From contig NZ_CP087164.1 of assembly GCF_021172045.1 (NCBI RefSeq), positions 5,270,001 through 5,334,000 on the forward strand: 64,000 bases of DNA, in the 5' to 3' direction. This document shows positions 39,268 through 48,199 of this stretch, piece by piece. Each line of letters begins with the position of its first letter. Position 1 is the stretch's first letter. This DNA is from Capillimicrobium parvum (GTDB lineage: Bacteria; Actinomycetota; Thermoleophilia; Solirubrobacterales; Solirubrobacteraceae). Position numbers and translations under genes: made by a program. Under the pieces are notes generated by a model that saw nothing but the letters and a program-made list of their open reading frames with translations, was not told where the DNA came from and made no database searches.

Positions 39268-40871
39268 GGCCGGCGCTTCAGCGCCTGCGCGCGCTCGGCG
39301 ACCCGCACCGCTACGACGGCGGCGCGCTGGAGCACGCCGTCGCGCGCGCCCGGCTGCCGCTGGACCGCCGCTGGTACGCGAAGGCCGGCGCCCTCGACGC
39401 GCTGCGCGAGCTGGGGACGAGCGTCGCCGCGGCCGCGCCGGCGGCCACCGGGCCCCGCGTCGTCGTGTCCTCGCTGCGCGCCTGGTCGACCCATGCCGCC
39501 TACGAGTCGGTCATCGCGCTGGCGCTGCAGATGCGCGGCGCCCGCGTGGCGCTGCTGACCTGCGGCGGCGGCCAGCCGATCTGCGAGATGGGCTGGGCGC
39601 GGCGGGCGCACCCGCGCCCCTGCGACCGCTGCTCCTGGTTCACCGGCGAGCTGGCGGCCGGGATCGGGCTGGAGCACGTACGGCTGGCCGACCACCTGCC
39701 GTGGGGCGCCGACGCGCGCCAAGCGCCGCTGACCCTCGACGCGGCGCGCGGCCGCGACCTCAGCGCCGCGTGGTTCGCCCGCAGCTCGAAGCCGGAGCGC
39801 GCGCCGGAGGGCGTCGCCGTCGTGCGCGACTTCGGCGTGTCGACCGCCGGCGTGCAGGCGGCGATCGAGCCGATCCTGGACCGCCTGCGCCCCCAGATCC
39901 TGTTCTCGCTGAACGGGTTGTTCGACGCCGAGCGGGCGATCCGCGCCGCGGCGAGCGTCCGCGGCGTCCGCGTGCCGACCTACGAGATGGCCGCCCGCGA
40001 CGGCGCGCTCGTCTTCGGCCAGCGCTCCGACGCTCCCGACATGGACACGACCGTCGTCTGGGAGCGGATCCGCGACCGGCCGCTCACCGCCGAGCAGCGG
40101 GCGGCGATCGAGCACCTGCTCGCCGACCGCGTGCGCGGGGTCGGGCGCGAGGTGTACTTCGACGCGGTCGACGCCGACCTCGCCATCCCGCCCGGCGCGC
40201 AGGTCGTCACCGCGTTCACGAACCTGTCGTGGGACTCGTCGCTCATGCACAAGGACGTCGCGTACCCGTCGATGTTCGACTGGCTCGCCGCGATGGTCCG
40301 GTCCGTCGAGGGCCGGCCGGACGTCGTACTCGTGGTCCGGGTGCACCCGGGCGAGACGCGCTGGGGCACCCGCGAGGCGGCCGCCGACGAGCTGCGCGCG
40401 CGGGTCGGCGCGACGCTGCCGGCCAACGTGCGCGTCGTCGGGCCGTCCGATCCCACCGACTCCTACGCGCTCGTGGACCGCAGCGACCTCGTCTGCGTGT
40501 ACGCGTCGACGGTCGGCCTGGAGGCGGCGACGCGCGGCGTGGCCGTCGCGGTGGCCGGCGACACGCATTACCGCGGACGCGGGTTCACGCACGACGTCAG
40601 CCGCCACGACGAGCTCGCCGCGCTGCTCGCCGCCCCGCCCGGCCGCCTGGACCCGGCGACCGTCGACCTCGCCCACCGCTACGCGTTCACGTTCTTCTTC
40701 CGCACGATGATCCCGTTCGGGCTCGTGGCCACCGACGGGCCGCAGGTCACCCGGGTGCCGGCCCGCGCCGAGCAGCTCGCGCCCGGCGCCGACCCTTACC
40801 TCGACCTGCTCTGCGACCGCATCCTCGACGGCGAGGAGCTCATCGTGCCCGACGCGCTGGCGCTCGCATGA
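39264..40871 (+). CDS. Capsular polysaccharide biosynthesis-like GT-B protein
   Basis: A 535-residue protein from a GTG start ((M)RPALQRLRALGDPHRYDGGA). A Cys-rich patch (CGGGQPICEMGWARRAHPRP, then CDRCSWFTGELAAG) lies near residues 95-125. The C-terminal domain resembles KpsS/LipB-type capsule proteins: AFTNLSWDSSLMHKDVAYPS, VLVVRVHPGETRWGTREAAA and DLVCVYASTVGLEAATRGVA. It may build the linker or transfer the acidic sugar. Its 3' end overlaps the convergent flippase gene by 32 bases. Exact activity unknown. Confidence 0.75.
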   Translation: MRPALQRLRALGDPHRYDGGALEHAVARARLPLDRRWYAKAGALDALRELGTSVAAAAPAATGPRVVVSSLRAWSTHAAYESVIALALQMRGARVALLTCGGGQPICEMGWARRAHPRPCDRCSWFTGELAAGIGLEHVRLADHLPWGADARQAPLTLDAARGRDLSAAWFARSSKPERAPEGVAVVRDFGVSTAGVQAAIEPILDRLRPQILFSLNGLFDAERAIRAAASVRGVRVPTYEMAARDGALVFGQRSDAPDMDTTVVWERIRDRPLTAEQRAAIEHLLADRVRGVGREVYFDAVDADLAIPPGAQVVTAFTNLSWDSSLMHKDVAYPSMFDWLAAMVRSVEGRPDVVLVVRVHPGETRWGTREAAADELRARVGATLPANVRVVGPSDPTDSYALVDRSDLVCVYASTVGLEAATRGVAVAVAGDTHYRGRGFTHDVSRHDELAALLAAPPGRLDPATVDLAHRYAFTFFFRTMIPFGLVATDGPQVTRVPARAEQLAPGADPYLDLLCDRILDGEELIVPDALALA

Positions 40872-42186
40872 GGGCGCGCAGGTCGGCGACCTCCTCACGC
40901 GTCGGCACGAGCAGCGGCGCCACGTGGTCGCCGGTGGCGGCGCGGTAGTACACCGCGGTGACGGCGAAGTTCAGCGCGTAGGAGGCGGTGGAGGCGATCG
41001 CCGCGCCGGTGTCGCCGAGCAGTGGGATCAGCACCGCATAGAGGACGAGCGCCGGCGGCGTCGACCAGATCGCCGCGCGCAGCGACAGCTCCGGCCGGCC
41101 GCGGCCGTTGATCGTCGCCGCGAGCACGGAGGCGATGCCGAACAGCGCGACGCCGGGCAGGAGGATCACGCCGAGGACCACGGCGCCGTCGAACTCCGAG
41201 CCATAGAGCAGCGGGATGAGGACCGCCATCGCCACGCCGACGACGGGGAGCGTCACGAGCGTCAGCAGCGACACGTGGCGCAGGCTCTTGGCCTCGACCG
41301 TCGCCCGCTGCGCCTCGCCCTCGGCGCCGGCCGCGCTCAGGGCGGCCACGCGCGGGAAGACGACGTAGGCGAGCGTCTGCGGGGCGAGGAACATCACGCC
41401 GGTCACGCTGACCGCCGTCGCGTAGAGGCCGAGGTCGGTGCCCGACGCGACCGCCGACAGGACGAAGAGGTCCAGGCGGTAGTTGAGGAACTGCAGCGCG
41501 GTGGCGGCGTTCGCGCGCACCCCGAAGCCGGTCGCCTCGCGCAGGCGCACGCGGCCCCCGGGATCGTCGGCGCCGCCGCGCGCGGCATCGACGTTCGGCA
41601 GCGCCCGCAGCGCGTCCGCGATCGAGAGCACCGCGGTGAGCACGTAGGCGACGAGCAGCCCCCAGATGACGCCGTCGACCTCCCACACGGCGGCCCCGAC
41701 CCCGCAGAGCACGAGCGCGAGCGTGCTGACGATCGCCGGCGGCAGGACGAACGCCTCGTAGCGGTCGAGCGCGACCGCCAGCCAGCGGGCGTACTGCCAG
41801 GAGATGAGGAAGGGCAGCCCGGCCGCGGCGACGACGACGAGGCCCACCGACAGGCCGCCGAACGCGTTCGGCATCAGCAGCCGCAGGACGGCCGCGAGCC
41901 CGACGCCGATCGTCCCGGTCACCGCGGCGACGACCTGCGTCTGCGCGAACGCGGCGCGCGGCGACCACCGGCCCGCGGCGACGCTCCATGCGATGCCGTT
42001 CTCCAGGCCCAGCGAGCAGACGACGCCGAGCACGAGCAGCAGCGACAGCGCGACGGTGTAGGCGCCGACCTCCTCCGGGCCGAGCATGCGCGCGATGATG
42101 ATCGTGGTCAGGAAGCCGGTCGCCGCGGTGACGAGCTGGCAGGCCGCCATGAGCACCGCCCCGGTCCGCAGGGGCCGTGCGCTCAC
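40840..42186 (-). CDS. Second oligosaccharide flippase (Wzx-like, MOP superfamily)
   Basis: A 448-residue polytopic protein from GTG ((M)SARPLRTGAVLMAACQLVTA). Around 12-14 hydrophobic helices are visible (TAATGFLTTIIIARMLGPEE; AYTVALSLLLVLGVVCSLGL; FGIASVLAATINGRGRPELS region). The early GFLTTIIIARMLGPEEVGAY and later YRLDLFVLSAVASGTDLGLY are signature positions of polysaccharide exporters. Distinct from the flippase at 18583-20148, suggesting a second glycan. It is coupled to the GT-C-like gene (GTGA) and overlaps the plus-strand gene end by 32 bases. Confidence 0.85.
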   Translation of the reverse strand: MSARPLRTGAVLMAACQLVTAATGFLTTIIIARMLGPEEVGAYTVALSLLLVLGVVCSLGLENGIAWSVAAGRWSPRAAFAQTQVVAAVTGTIGVGLAAVLRLLMPNAFGGLSVGLVVVAAAGLPFLISWQYARWLAVALDRYEAFVLPPAIVSTLALVLCGVGAAVWEVDGVIWGLLVAYVLTAVLSIADALRALPNVDAARGGADDPGGRVRLREATGFGVRANAATALQFLNYRLDLFVLSAVASGTDLGLYATAVSVTGVMFLAPQTLAYVVFPRVAALSAAGAEGEAQRATVEAKSLRHVSLLTLVTLPVVGVAMAVLIPLLYGSEFDGAVVLGVILLPGVALFGIASVLAATINGRGRPELSLRAAIWSTPPALVLYAVLIPLLGDTGAAIASTASYALNFAVTAVYYRAATGDHVAPLLVPTREEVADLRALMRAPARRAR

Positions 42187-43937
42187 CGCCGCACCGCGAA
42201 GACCGTGAACTGCCCGGGCCGCTGGGCGACGACCTCGAGGCGCGGGTCATGGCAGCGCGCCCAGAACGCGGGGTCGGCCGCGTTGCCGCCGGTGGCCTCG
42301 GCGCGCTCGCTCGGGGTGAGCCGGCGCTCGCGCTCCGCGTCGAGGCCGAGCGAGGACTGCACGACGACGAGCGTCGAGAAGCCCAGCACCGCGGCGCAGC
42401 GCTGCGCCTCGGCGCGCACGGTGCGCCGCGGGTACCAGAACCCGACGCGGCCGTCGAGGGTGACGAGCCGCCCCGGCCGCGCCATCGCCCGGTCGACCGC
42501 GGCGTGCAGGGCGGCGAGATCCGGGTCGGCGGCGCGCTCGGCCCGGTCGCGATCGAACCAGCCGGTGACGCCGAGCTCGCGCACCGCGCTCGCCGCGTTG
42601 ATCGTCCCGTCGCTCCGGGCGCCGAGACCGTCGAGGTTGCGCAGGTCGAAGATCGCCATCGCGCACAGCACCGCGACCACGCCGAGCGCGAGCGCCGGCC
42701 CGGCCCGGCGCTGGGCCAGCGTGCCGCGGACCGCCGTCCACGTCGCGGCGGCGATGAGCACGAACAGGGGCGCCCACGCGGGGCTCAGGTAGCGGGTCTG
42801 GAACGGAGCCGAGACGATCCACGCCACCGCGGGCGGCGCCGCCCAGATGAGCATGCGCAGCAGGTGCGGCCGGCTCGGCGCCGCCTCCTCGGGGCAGTCG
42901 CGCGACCACCAGAGCGGCACGATCAACAGCAGTGTCCCCAGCAGCGCGGCCGGCTTGGAGGTGTCGAACGGGCCGACGTCGCCGCCGGCGACGAGCGGCA
43001 GCACGATCGCACCGGCGACCGCGGCGGGCGCCGCCACGGTGGCCGCACGCCGGTGCGTCCAGCCCGGCAGCGCCCGCCCCGCGCCGTAGACGAGCCCGAA
43101 CAGGAGCAGGAGCAGCAGATAGGGGCCCAACCAGCCGGCCCCGAGGATGAACGACGCGCGCGACTGGGCGTTGAGCTGCTGGTAGTAGCTCACGACGCCC
43201 CGGGCGAGATCCGAGTCCGCGCCCTGCAGGAACGAGACGAAGCCGGTGCCGATCTCGTGCGCCTGCCACGCGTCCCACCCGAGCGCGACGACGCCGCCCA
43301 CGACGAGCGCGGCCCAGTCGCGCTTCCAGTCGCCGCGCGGCTTGACGAGCAGGGCGAGCGCGAGCCCGCCGACCGCGGGCAGCGCCGACGGCTTGGCGAG
43401 GATCGCCAGCGCGGCGGTCACCGCCAGGGCGGCGAAGCGCAGGCCGCCCGTGCGCGGGCCGGCCAGGGCGACCACGCCGCACAGCGCGATGCAGGCGGCG
43501 ACCGGCACGTCGGTCAACCCCGACGCGGCCAGGGCGACCACGTCGGGCGTGGCGACGAGCAGCACGCCCGCGAGCGCGCCGACGGCCACGCCGCCCTCGA
43601 TCGCGGCCAGCCGCCAGACCGCGGCGACGAGCACGACGAGGAACAGCGCCATCCACAGCCGGCCGATCGGCTCGGAGAAGCCGAGCACCCGCCACAGCCA
43701 GCCCTCGCCGACGTAGACGAGCGGCCGGTGCAGGAAGCCCGAGCCGACCCCGTCGAAGTGCAGGTTGCCCGTGTCGGCGATCAGCCGCGACCAGCGCCCG
43801 TAGATGAGCGAGTCCGTCGCGTGGAACGGCACCCACACCGCCACCCACAGGACCGCGGCGAGGAACAGGGCGACGACCGCCGTCATCGCCCAGCGGGCGA
43901 GCTCCGGCACGCCCGCCGCTGCCGGGCGCTCGCTCAC
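42183..43937 (-). CDS. Polytopic membrane protein, GT-C glycosyltransferase-like (paralog)
   Basis: A 584-residue protein from GTG ((M)SERPAAAGVPELARWAMTAV). About 11 hydrophobic spans are seen. The first outer loop has WVPFHATDSLIYGRWSRLIA, and further on ASGLTDVPVAACIALCG and AIFDLRNLDGLGARSDGTIN, all shared in order with the 15795-17555 protein. It is likely a polyprenyl-phosphate-sugar-dependent transferase working outside. The C-terminal 110 residues are soluble. It is coupled by GTGA to the FkbM gene and to the flippase gene, forming a three-gene operon. Confidence 0.75.
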   Translation of the reverse strand: MSERPAAAGVPELARWAMTAVVALFLAAVLWVAVWVPFHATDSLIYGRWSRLIADTGNLHFDGVGSGFLHRPLVYVGEGWLWRVLGFSEPIGRLWMALFLVVLVAAVWRLAAIEGGVAVGALAGVLLVATPDVVALAASGLTDVPVAACIALCGVVALAGPRTGGLRFAALAVTAALAILAKPSALPAVGGLALALLVKPRGDWKRDWAALVVGGVVALGWDAWQAHEIGTGFVSFLQGADSDLARGVVSYYQQLNAQSRASFILGAGWLGPYLLLLLLFGLVYGAGRALPGWTHRRAATVAAPAAVAGAIVLPLVAGGDVGPFDTSKPAALLGTLLLIVPLWWSRDCPEEAAPSRPHLLRMLIWAAPPAVAWIVSAPFQTRYLSPAWAPLFVLIAAATWTAVRGTLAQRRAGPALALGVVAVLCAMAIFDLRNLDGLGARSDGTINAASAVRELGVTGWFDRDRAERAADPDLAALHAAVDRAMARPGRLVTLDGRVGFWYPRRTVRAEAQRCAAVLGFSTLVVVQSSLGLDAERERRLTPSERAEATGGNAADPAFWARCHDPRLEVVAQRPGQFTVFAVRR

Positions 43938-44728
43938 CGCGCCGGCGGGGTCCCGACCACGTAGCCGTAGCGCGGGTCGTCCGACAGCCCCTCGCCGGCC
44001 AGCGGCGCGACGTCGTAGCCGGCGCCGTCCAGCAGCGCGGCCACCTCGTCGTGCGTGTCGTGGATCTCGCACAGGACGACCGGCCGATGGTCGCGCAGCG
44101 TCGCCGCCATCCCGCGCAGCGCCGCGCCCTCGGTGCCCTCGACGTCGAGCTTCACGAGATCCGGCGCGGGCAGGCCGCCGGCGATCTCGGCGTCGATCGT
44201 CGTCAGCCGGATCGGCCCGTCGTCAATGGCCTCCACGTCGCCCCAGACGAGCGACGAGTGGCCGGTGAAGGCGCCGCGGCCGGCGCGGTCGACGACGCCG
44301 GCCCGGACGAGCGTGACGTTCCGCAGGCCGTTGAGCGCGACGTTGTGGCGCAGGCGCCCGGCGGCGTCGTCGCCCGGCTCGAAGGCCACGACGCGCCCCT
44401 CGGGCCCGACCAGCCGCGCGCAGATCACCGTGAGGAAGCCGATCGACGCGCCCACGTCGTGGACGACGTCACCGGGGCGCAGGCGCCGCTCGAGCTCACG
44501 CTGGACGGCGAGCTCGGTCGTGCCGACGAGGTAGCCCGGGATGCCGCCGGTGGCGTTGAAGCGCAGGCCCGCGCCGGGTCCGCCCGCGATCACCCGGTCG
44601 CCGCCGAGCCAGCGGCCGGTCAGCCGCCGCACCGGGACGATCAGCCCCGGATGGCGGTGCTGCAGCTCACCGGCGCGGCGCAGCCACGACGCGGGCAGCC
44701 GGGCCAGGAGCTCCTGGGTCGTCGGCAC
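43934..44728 (-). CDS. FkbM-family methyltransferase
   Basis: A 264-residue protein from GTG ((M)PTTQELLARLPASWLRRAGE). The FkbM domain is recognised by VVHDVGASIGFLTVICARLV (about residues 90-109), GRVVAFEPGDDAAGRLRHNV, NVTLVRAGVVDRAG, and LTTIDAEIAGGLPAPDLVKL then DVEGTEGAALRG. FkbM enzymes O-methylate sugars and antibiotics. It is first in its operon, with a TAGCCT box eight bases before the GTG and no ribosome-binding site. Confidence 0.9.
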   Translation of the reverse strand: MPTTQELLARLPASWLRRAGELQHRHPGLIVPVRRLTGRWLGGDRVIAGGPGAGLRFNATGGIPGYLVGTTELAVQRELERRLRPGDVVHDVGASIGFLTVICARLVGPEGRVVAFEPGDDAAGRLRHNVALNGLRNVTLVRAGVVDRAGRGAFTGHSSLVWGDVEAIDDGPIRLTTIDAEIAGGLPAPDLVKLDVEGTEGAALRGMAATLRDHRPVVLCEIHDTHDEVAALLDGAGYDVAPLAGEGLSDDPRYGYVVGTPPAR

Positions 44729-44736
44729 GGCGCCCA

Positions 44737-44742
44737 AGGCTA
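44737..44742 (-). promoter_or_regulatory. -10 box (TAGCCT) of the FkbM operon
   Basis: TAGCCT ends eight bases before the GTG at 44728; leaderless pattern. Confidence 0.5.
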
Positions 44743-44795
44743 GTGCCTCCATCCGCAAGTTCTGCGGGTCTCGGCGGCGCTCGCACGCGTCTGAC

Positions 44796-44848
44796 GGCGG
44801 TCGCCGACCGCACACGTACCACCAGTATGCGAGCGGCCGGCGACCGCC
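44796..44848. terminator. Hairpin after the 44904-45554 gene
   Basis: GGCGGTCGCCG (44796-44806) and CGGCGACCGCC (44838-44848) are perfect 11-base arms with a 31-base spacer, 56 bases past the minus-strand stop and before the FkbM promoter. No T-run, so a termination role is likely but not certain. The remaining intergenic sequence (44849-44903) shows nothing else. Confidence 0.5.
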
Positions 44849-44903
44849 CCCAGCCACGCACGATCATCCACCGAATACCTCGAGGAACTTCCGGACGGCT
44901 GCA

Positions 44904-45554
44904 CTAGTGGCGCGCCCCGCCGGCACGCACGACGAGCAACGCGCGCGCGGTCTTCTGGCGGTAGTCGTAGCCCTCGTCGAGGACCGCAGCGGGCGGTGCC
45001 TGCTCCCAGCGCGGACCGGGGCCGGTGCGGCGCAGCGCGCTCACGTGCAGGTCGCCAGCCTCGCCCGCCGCGAGCGCGCGATCGAGGACGGGGTTGTAGC
45101 CGACGGGCACGGTGATGAGCAGGTCGCCGCCGGCCGCGACGCGGCCCGCCAGCAGGCGCACGGCGTCGACGGCGCGCGTGGGGTCGCGGGGCTCGTCGTC
45201 GACGCCGACGTGCTCGACCGTCGAGATCGACACGACCCGGTCCCACTCACGGCCGGGCTCGAGCGAGAGCACGTCGATGTTGCGCACCCCGGGGGCGCGC
45301 TCGTAGCGGTCGACGACCTCATGGCCGAGCTCGCCGTAGTGGGCGAGCACGTTGCCGACCTCGAGGATGCGGCCGCCGCGGCGCATGACCTCGAGCGCCA
45401 GCGGCAGCTCGACGGCGCGCTCGTTGAGCCAGGTGAGGTTGTAGCGGGCGTAGTGGTACGGGCGGCGCACGCCGTCGAGCGCGAAGCCGCCGCCGCGGTT
45501 GCGCAGCACGATGTGCGGCAGGCCGGCCGCGAACGCGCCCAGGCGCCTCAGCAC
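44904..45554 (-). CDS. SAM-dependent methyltransferase-like protein
   Basis: A 216-residue protein from a GTG: (M)LRRLGAFAAGLPHIVLRNRG. It has GGRILEVGNVLAHYGELGHE (motif I variant, about residues 66-85), NIDVLSLEPGREWDRVVSIS then TVEHVGVDD, and GGDLLITVPVGYNPVLDRAL. The unusual EVGNVLAHYG motif and the following IDVLSLEP match small methyltransferases found in surface-glycan loci. Start overlaps the previous gene by seven bases. Last gene of the operon headed at 48080, followed by an 11-bp stem hairpin. Confidence 0.75.
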   Translation of the reverse strand: MLRRLGAFAAGLPHIVLRNRGGGFALDGVRRPYHYARYNLTWLNERAVELPLALEVMRRGGRILEVGNVLAHYGELGHEVVDRYERAPGVRNIDVLSLEPGREWDRVVSISTVEHVGVDDEPRDPTRAVDAVRLLAGRVAAGGDLLITVPVGYNPVLDRALAAGEAGDLHVSALRRTGPGPRWEQAPPAAVLDEGYDYRQKTARALLVVRAGGARH

Positions 45555-46264
45555 GGGCCCTCCACGGTGAGCACGGCGATCAGCTCGCCGTCCTGCACCC
45601 GCACGTCGCCGCGCGCCCGGCCGGCCAGCTCCCGCGACACGTTGCGCTCCTCGCCCGGCCGCCACACGACGAGCTCGCCGTCGCGGGCGTCGAGGTTCCA
45701 CTGGTGCAGCCCGAGGTAGCGCTGCGTCTCGCCCTCGTTGCGCGCATGGCGCAGCACGACGGCGCCGCCGGGGCGCACCACGGCGACCATCGCCGCGATC
45801 GCCGCGGCGGGGTCGTAGCCGTGGTCGAGCGCATTGGAGGAGTAGGCGACGTCGAAGCTGGCGGGCGCGAACAGCTCGGCCACCTGCTCGCCGTGGCCGG
45901 CGCGGGTGCGGACGAGCGGGTCGATGCCCGCCTCGGCGAGCAGGCGGTCGTAGGCCTCGGCGAGCGGGTCGATCGCCGCGATCTCGACCGCCTTGCCCGG
46001 ACAGCGCTTGCCCAGGACGGTCAGCGGCCCGGCGCCGACGTCGAGGATGCGCACGCGGTCGCCGTCGAGCCCGGCGACGACGGGCGCGAGCACGGCGTCC
46101 TCCTCGAGGCTCCAGTCCGGGTCGACGCGGTAGTGGCCGGGGCCGCCGGGCTCGAGGTTGTGGCGAAGGTACGCGCGCCAGAAGCGGACCTCGGTGTCGA
46201 GCCCGTCCTCCCAGCGCTCGCGGCTGCCCATCCCGCGGTGGCGGGCCCGCTGCCAGGCGCTCAT
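45548..46264 (-). CDS. Class I SAM-dependent methyltransferase
   Basis: A 238-residue protein starting MSAWQRARHRGMGSRERWED. Motif I is VRILDVGAGPLTVLGKRCPG (about residues 71-90), then IAAIDPLAEAYDRLLAEAGI, FDVAYSSNALDHGYDPAAAI and VVRPGGAVVLRHARNEGETQ. The N-terminal WRAYLRHNLEPGGPGHYRVD resembles methyltransferases that sit beside FkbM and epimerase genes. It ends with a beta-rich tail. Substrate unknown. Followed, with seven bases overlap, by another methyltransferase gene. Confidence 0.82.
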   Translation of the reverse strand: MSAWQRARHRGMGSRERWEDGLDTEVRFWRAYLRHNLEPGGPGHYRVDPDWSLEEDAVLAPVVAGLDGDRVRILDVGAGPLTVLGKRCPGKAVEIAAIDPLAEAYDRLLAEAGIDPLVRTRAGHGEQVAELFAPASFDVAYSSNALDHGYDPAAAIAAMVAVVRPGGAVVLRHARNEGETQRYLGLHQWNLDARDGELVVWRPGEERNVSRELAGRARGDVRVQDGELIAVLTVEGPC

Positions 46265-46296
46265 GACCGGCAGTGCGGCGTGGCGGGCGCGGTCCC

Positions 46297-47010
46297 TCAG
46301 GCCCGGCACAGGTACACCTCGTCGGGGCCGAAGCGGTCGGCGCGGCGCAGGCCGTGACGGCGCTCCCGCTCGGCGCCGAACCGCGTCAGCGGGTCGACCA
46401 CGTCGTCGGCGCCCAGCCTGGTCGCGACGTCGGCGCCGTACAGCCGGACGTGATCGTCGTGGCCGTAGCGGGCCAGGCGCTGCTCGGGCTTCGTGACCGA
46501 CGGGTCCTCGATCGTCTCCCGGACCGAGCGGTCGACCGGCACCATGATGGCCGCCCAGCCGCCGGGCGCCAGGACGCGGCGCAGCTCGCGCAGGGCGCCC
46601 TGTTCGTCTCCGACGTGCTCGAGGACGTGCGAGCACAGGACGCAGTCGAAGGAGCCGTCGTCGAACGGCAGGCGCGTGACGTCGGCGGCCACCATCGCCT
46701 GCGTGCCGTCGATGTCCGCGCTCAGGTAGTCGAGGCCGGGCCGCGCGCGCAGCCGCTGCTCGGTCGCGTCGTCGGGGCCGAAGGCGAGCATGCGCCCGTG
46801 CAGGCGGTCCTCCTCGGTCAGCCACAGCCACAGCAGGCGGTGACGCTCGGCGCACCCGCAGCCTGGGCAGATCGCCCCCTCGCGCCCGCCGTAGGGCAGG
46901 AAGCGCGCGAACCGCCCGCCGCAGACCGGGCACTGCACCGCGTCCCCGCGCTCGGCCCACCGCGTGCGCTCGGCGCGCAGCCGCGCGAGCGGGCTGCCCG
47001 GCAGGCGCAT
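46297..47010 (-). CDS. Zinc-ribbon SAM-dependent methyltransferase
   Basis: A 237-residue protein starting MRLPGSPLARLRAERTRWAE. A zinc ribbon (VQCPVCGGRFARF ... ICPGCGCAERH, Cys-X2-Cys twice, residues about 27-53) precedes a methyltransferase domain whose motif I is degenerate (MLAFGPDDATEQRLR), followed by YLSADIDGTQAMVAADVTRL, FDCVLCSHVLEHVGDEQGAL and LAPGGWAAIMVPVDRSVRET. Such proteins occur in polysaccharide loci. It lies 11 bases after the epimerase gene. Confidence 0.82.
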   Translation of the reverse strand: MRLPGSPLARLRAERTRWAERGDAVQCPVCGGRFARFLPYGGREGAICPGCGCAERHRLLWLWLTEEDRLHGRMLAFGPDDATEQRLRARPGLDYLSADIDGTQAMVAADVTRLPFDDGSFDCVLCSHVLEHVGDEQGALRELRRVLAPGGWAAIMVPVDRSVRETIEDPSVTKPEQRLARYGHDDHVRLYGADVATRLGADDVVDPLTRFGAERERRHGLRRADRFGPDEVYLCRA

Positions 47011-47021
47011 CCTCAGCGCCC

Positions 47022-48080
47022 CTACTCCGCGCCGGCCTCGGCGGCGACCGGCTCCTCGAGGTCCTCGAGCTCGAGGGCGCGGCGCTGCTCGCCCGCGGCG
47101 GCGTCGCGGCGGCGGGCGACCTGGTCGAGATGCGCGCGGCGCCAGGCGATGAGCTCGCGCAGGCCCTGCTCGAGCTCGACGGCCGCGGTGTAGCCGAGGT
47201 CGCGCGTGGCCGCGGTCGGGTCGCCGATGCGGTTCTTGACGAACGTCAGGCCCTGCGCCTCGTAGCGGATGCCGGCGTCCGCGCCGGTGATGTCGAGGAC
47301 GAGCTGGGCCAGCTCGCGCAGCGATGTGCGGATGCCGGTGCCGACGTTGTAGAAGGCGTCGGTGGCGTCGGCCTTCATCGCGCAGACGTTGGCGGCCGCG
47401 CAGTCGGTGACGTAGACGAAGTCGTAGGCCTGCGAGCCGTCGCCGTACAGCGTCACCGGCTCGCCGCGGTCGATCGCGTCGAGCATCTTCATGATCACGG
47501 CGATGTACGCGCCGCGGTAGTCCTGGCGGGCGCCGTAGACGTTCATGTAGCGCAGGCCGGCGTAGTCGAGGCCGTAGCGCTCGTGGTACGCGCGGGCCAT
47601 CGCCTCGCCGGCGATCTTCGTCGCGCCGTAGAAGTTGCGGTTGTTGAACGGATGCTCCTCGGTCATCGGCTCCTCCACGGCGTCGCCGTAGACCGACGCG
47701 CTGGAGGAGTAGACGAGCCGCTGCACGTTCTGGGCGACGCACGCCTCGAGCACGTTGAACGTGCCGCGGATGTTCACGTCGAAGGCGCTGCGCGGGTACT
47801 CGTGGCACTGCAGCAGCCACAGCGCGGCGAAGTGGAACACGCCGTCGGCGCCCTTGAGCGCGGCGCTGAGGATGTCGGTCTGGGTGACGTCGCCGCCGAT
47901 CTCGAAGATCGACACCCGGTCGTCGCGCAGCGCCCCGGCCAGGTTCTCCTCGGTCCCGCGCACGAAGTTGTCGTAGACGACGATCTCTGAGACGTCCTCG
48001 CGCGTGAGCGCGTCGACGGTGTGCGAGCCGATGAGCCCCGCGCCGCCGATGACGACGAGCTTCTTGCCTCGGATGTCCAT
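47022..48080 (-). CDS. NAD-dependent epimerase/dehydratase (UDP-glucose 4-epimerase-like)
   Basis: A 352-residue extended SDR. MDIRGKKLVVIGGAGLIGSH carries GGAGLIG; YSSSASVYGDAVEEPMTEEH (Ser near residue 127) and FYGATKIAGEAMARAYHERY (Tyr-X3-Lys near 151) are the catalytic strands, and YMNVYGARQDYRGAYIAV is typical of WcaG/GalE-like enzymes. It acts on a nucleotide sugar. The last 35 residues are Ala/Glu/Arg-rich and look like an add-on tail. Start at 48080 chosen because TAGACT ends eight bases upstream; the longer ORF to 48197 overlaps the sulfatase region. Confidence 0.9.
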   Translation of the reverse strand: MDIRGKKLVVIGGAGLIGSHTVDALTREDVSEIVVYDNFVRGTEENLAGALRDDRVSIFEIGGDVTQTDILSAALKGADGVFHFAALWLLQCHEYPRSAFDVNIRGTFNVLEACVAQNVQRLVYSSSASVYGDAVEEPMTEEHPFNNRNFYGATKIAGEAMARAYHERYGLDYAGLRYMNVYGARQDYRGAYIAVIMKMLDAIDRGEPVTLYGDGSQAYDFVYVTDCAAANVCAMKADATDAFYNVGTGIRTSLRELAQLVLDITGADAGIRYEAQGLTFVKNRIGDPTAATRDLGYTAAVELEQGLRELIAWRRAHLDQVARRRDAAAGEQRRALELEDLEEPVAAEAGAE

Positions 48081-48088
48081 GGCCGGGG

Positions 48089-48094
48089 AGTCTA
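48089..48094 (-). promoter_or_regulatory. -10 box (TAGACT) of the epimerase-methyltransferase operon
   Basis: TAGACT ends eight bases before the ATG at 48080; leaderless pattern. Confidence 0.5.
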
Positions 48095-48199
48095 GGACGG
48101 TCGCTGGCGGCGTCGTCGTGAGTGTGAAAGGCTGATGACACCGTGTCGCGCATATGGCACGGCCCCCACGTGAAGGCCGACCCCGGAGGAAGCGCACCG

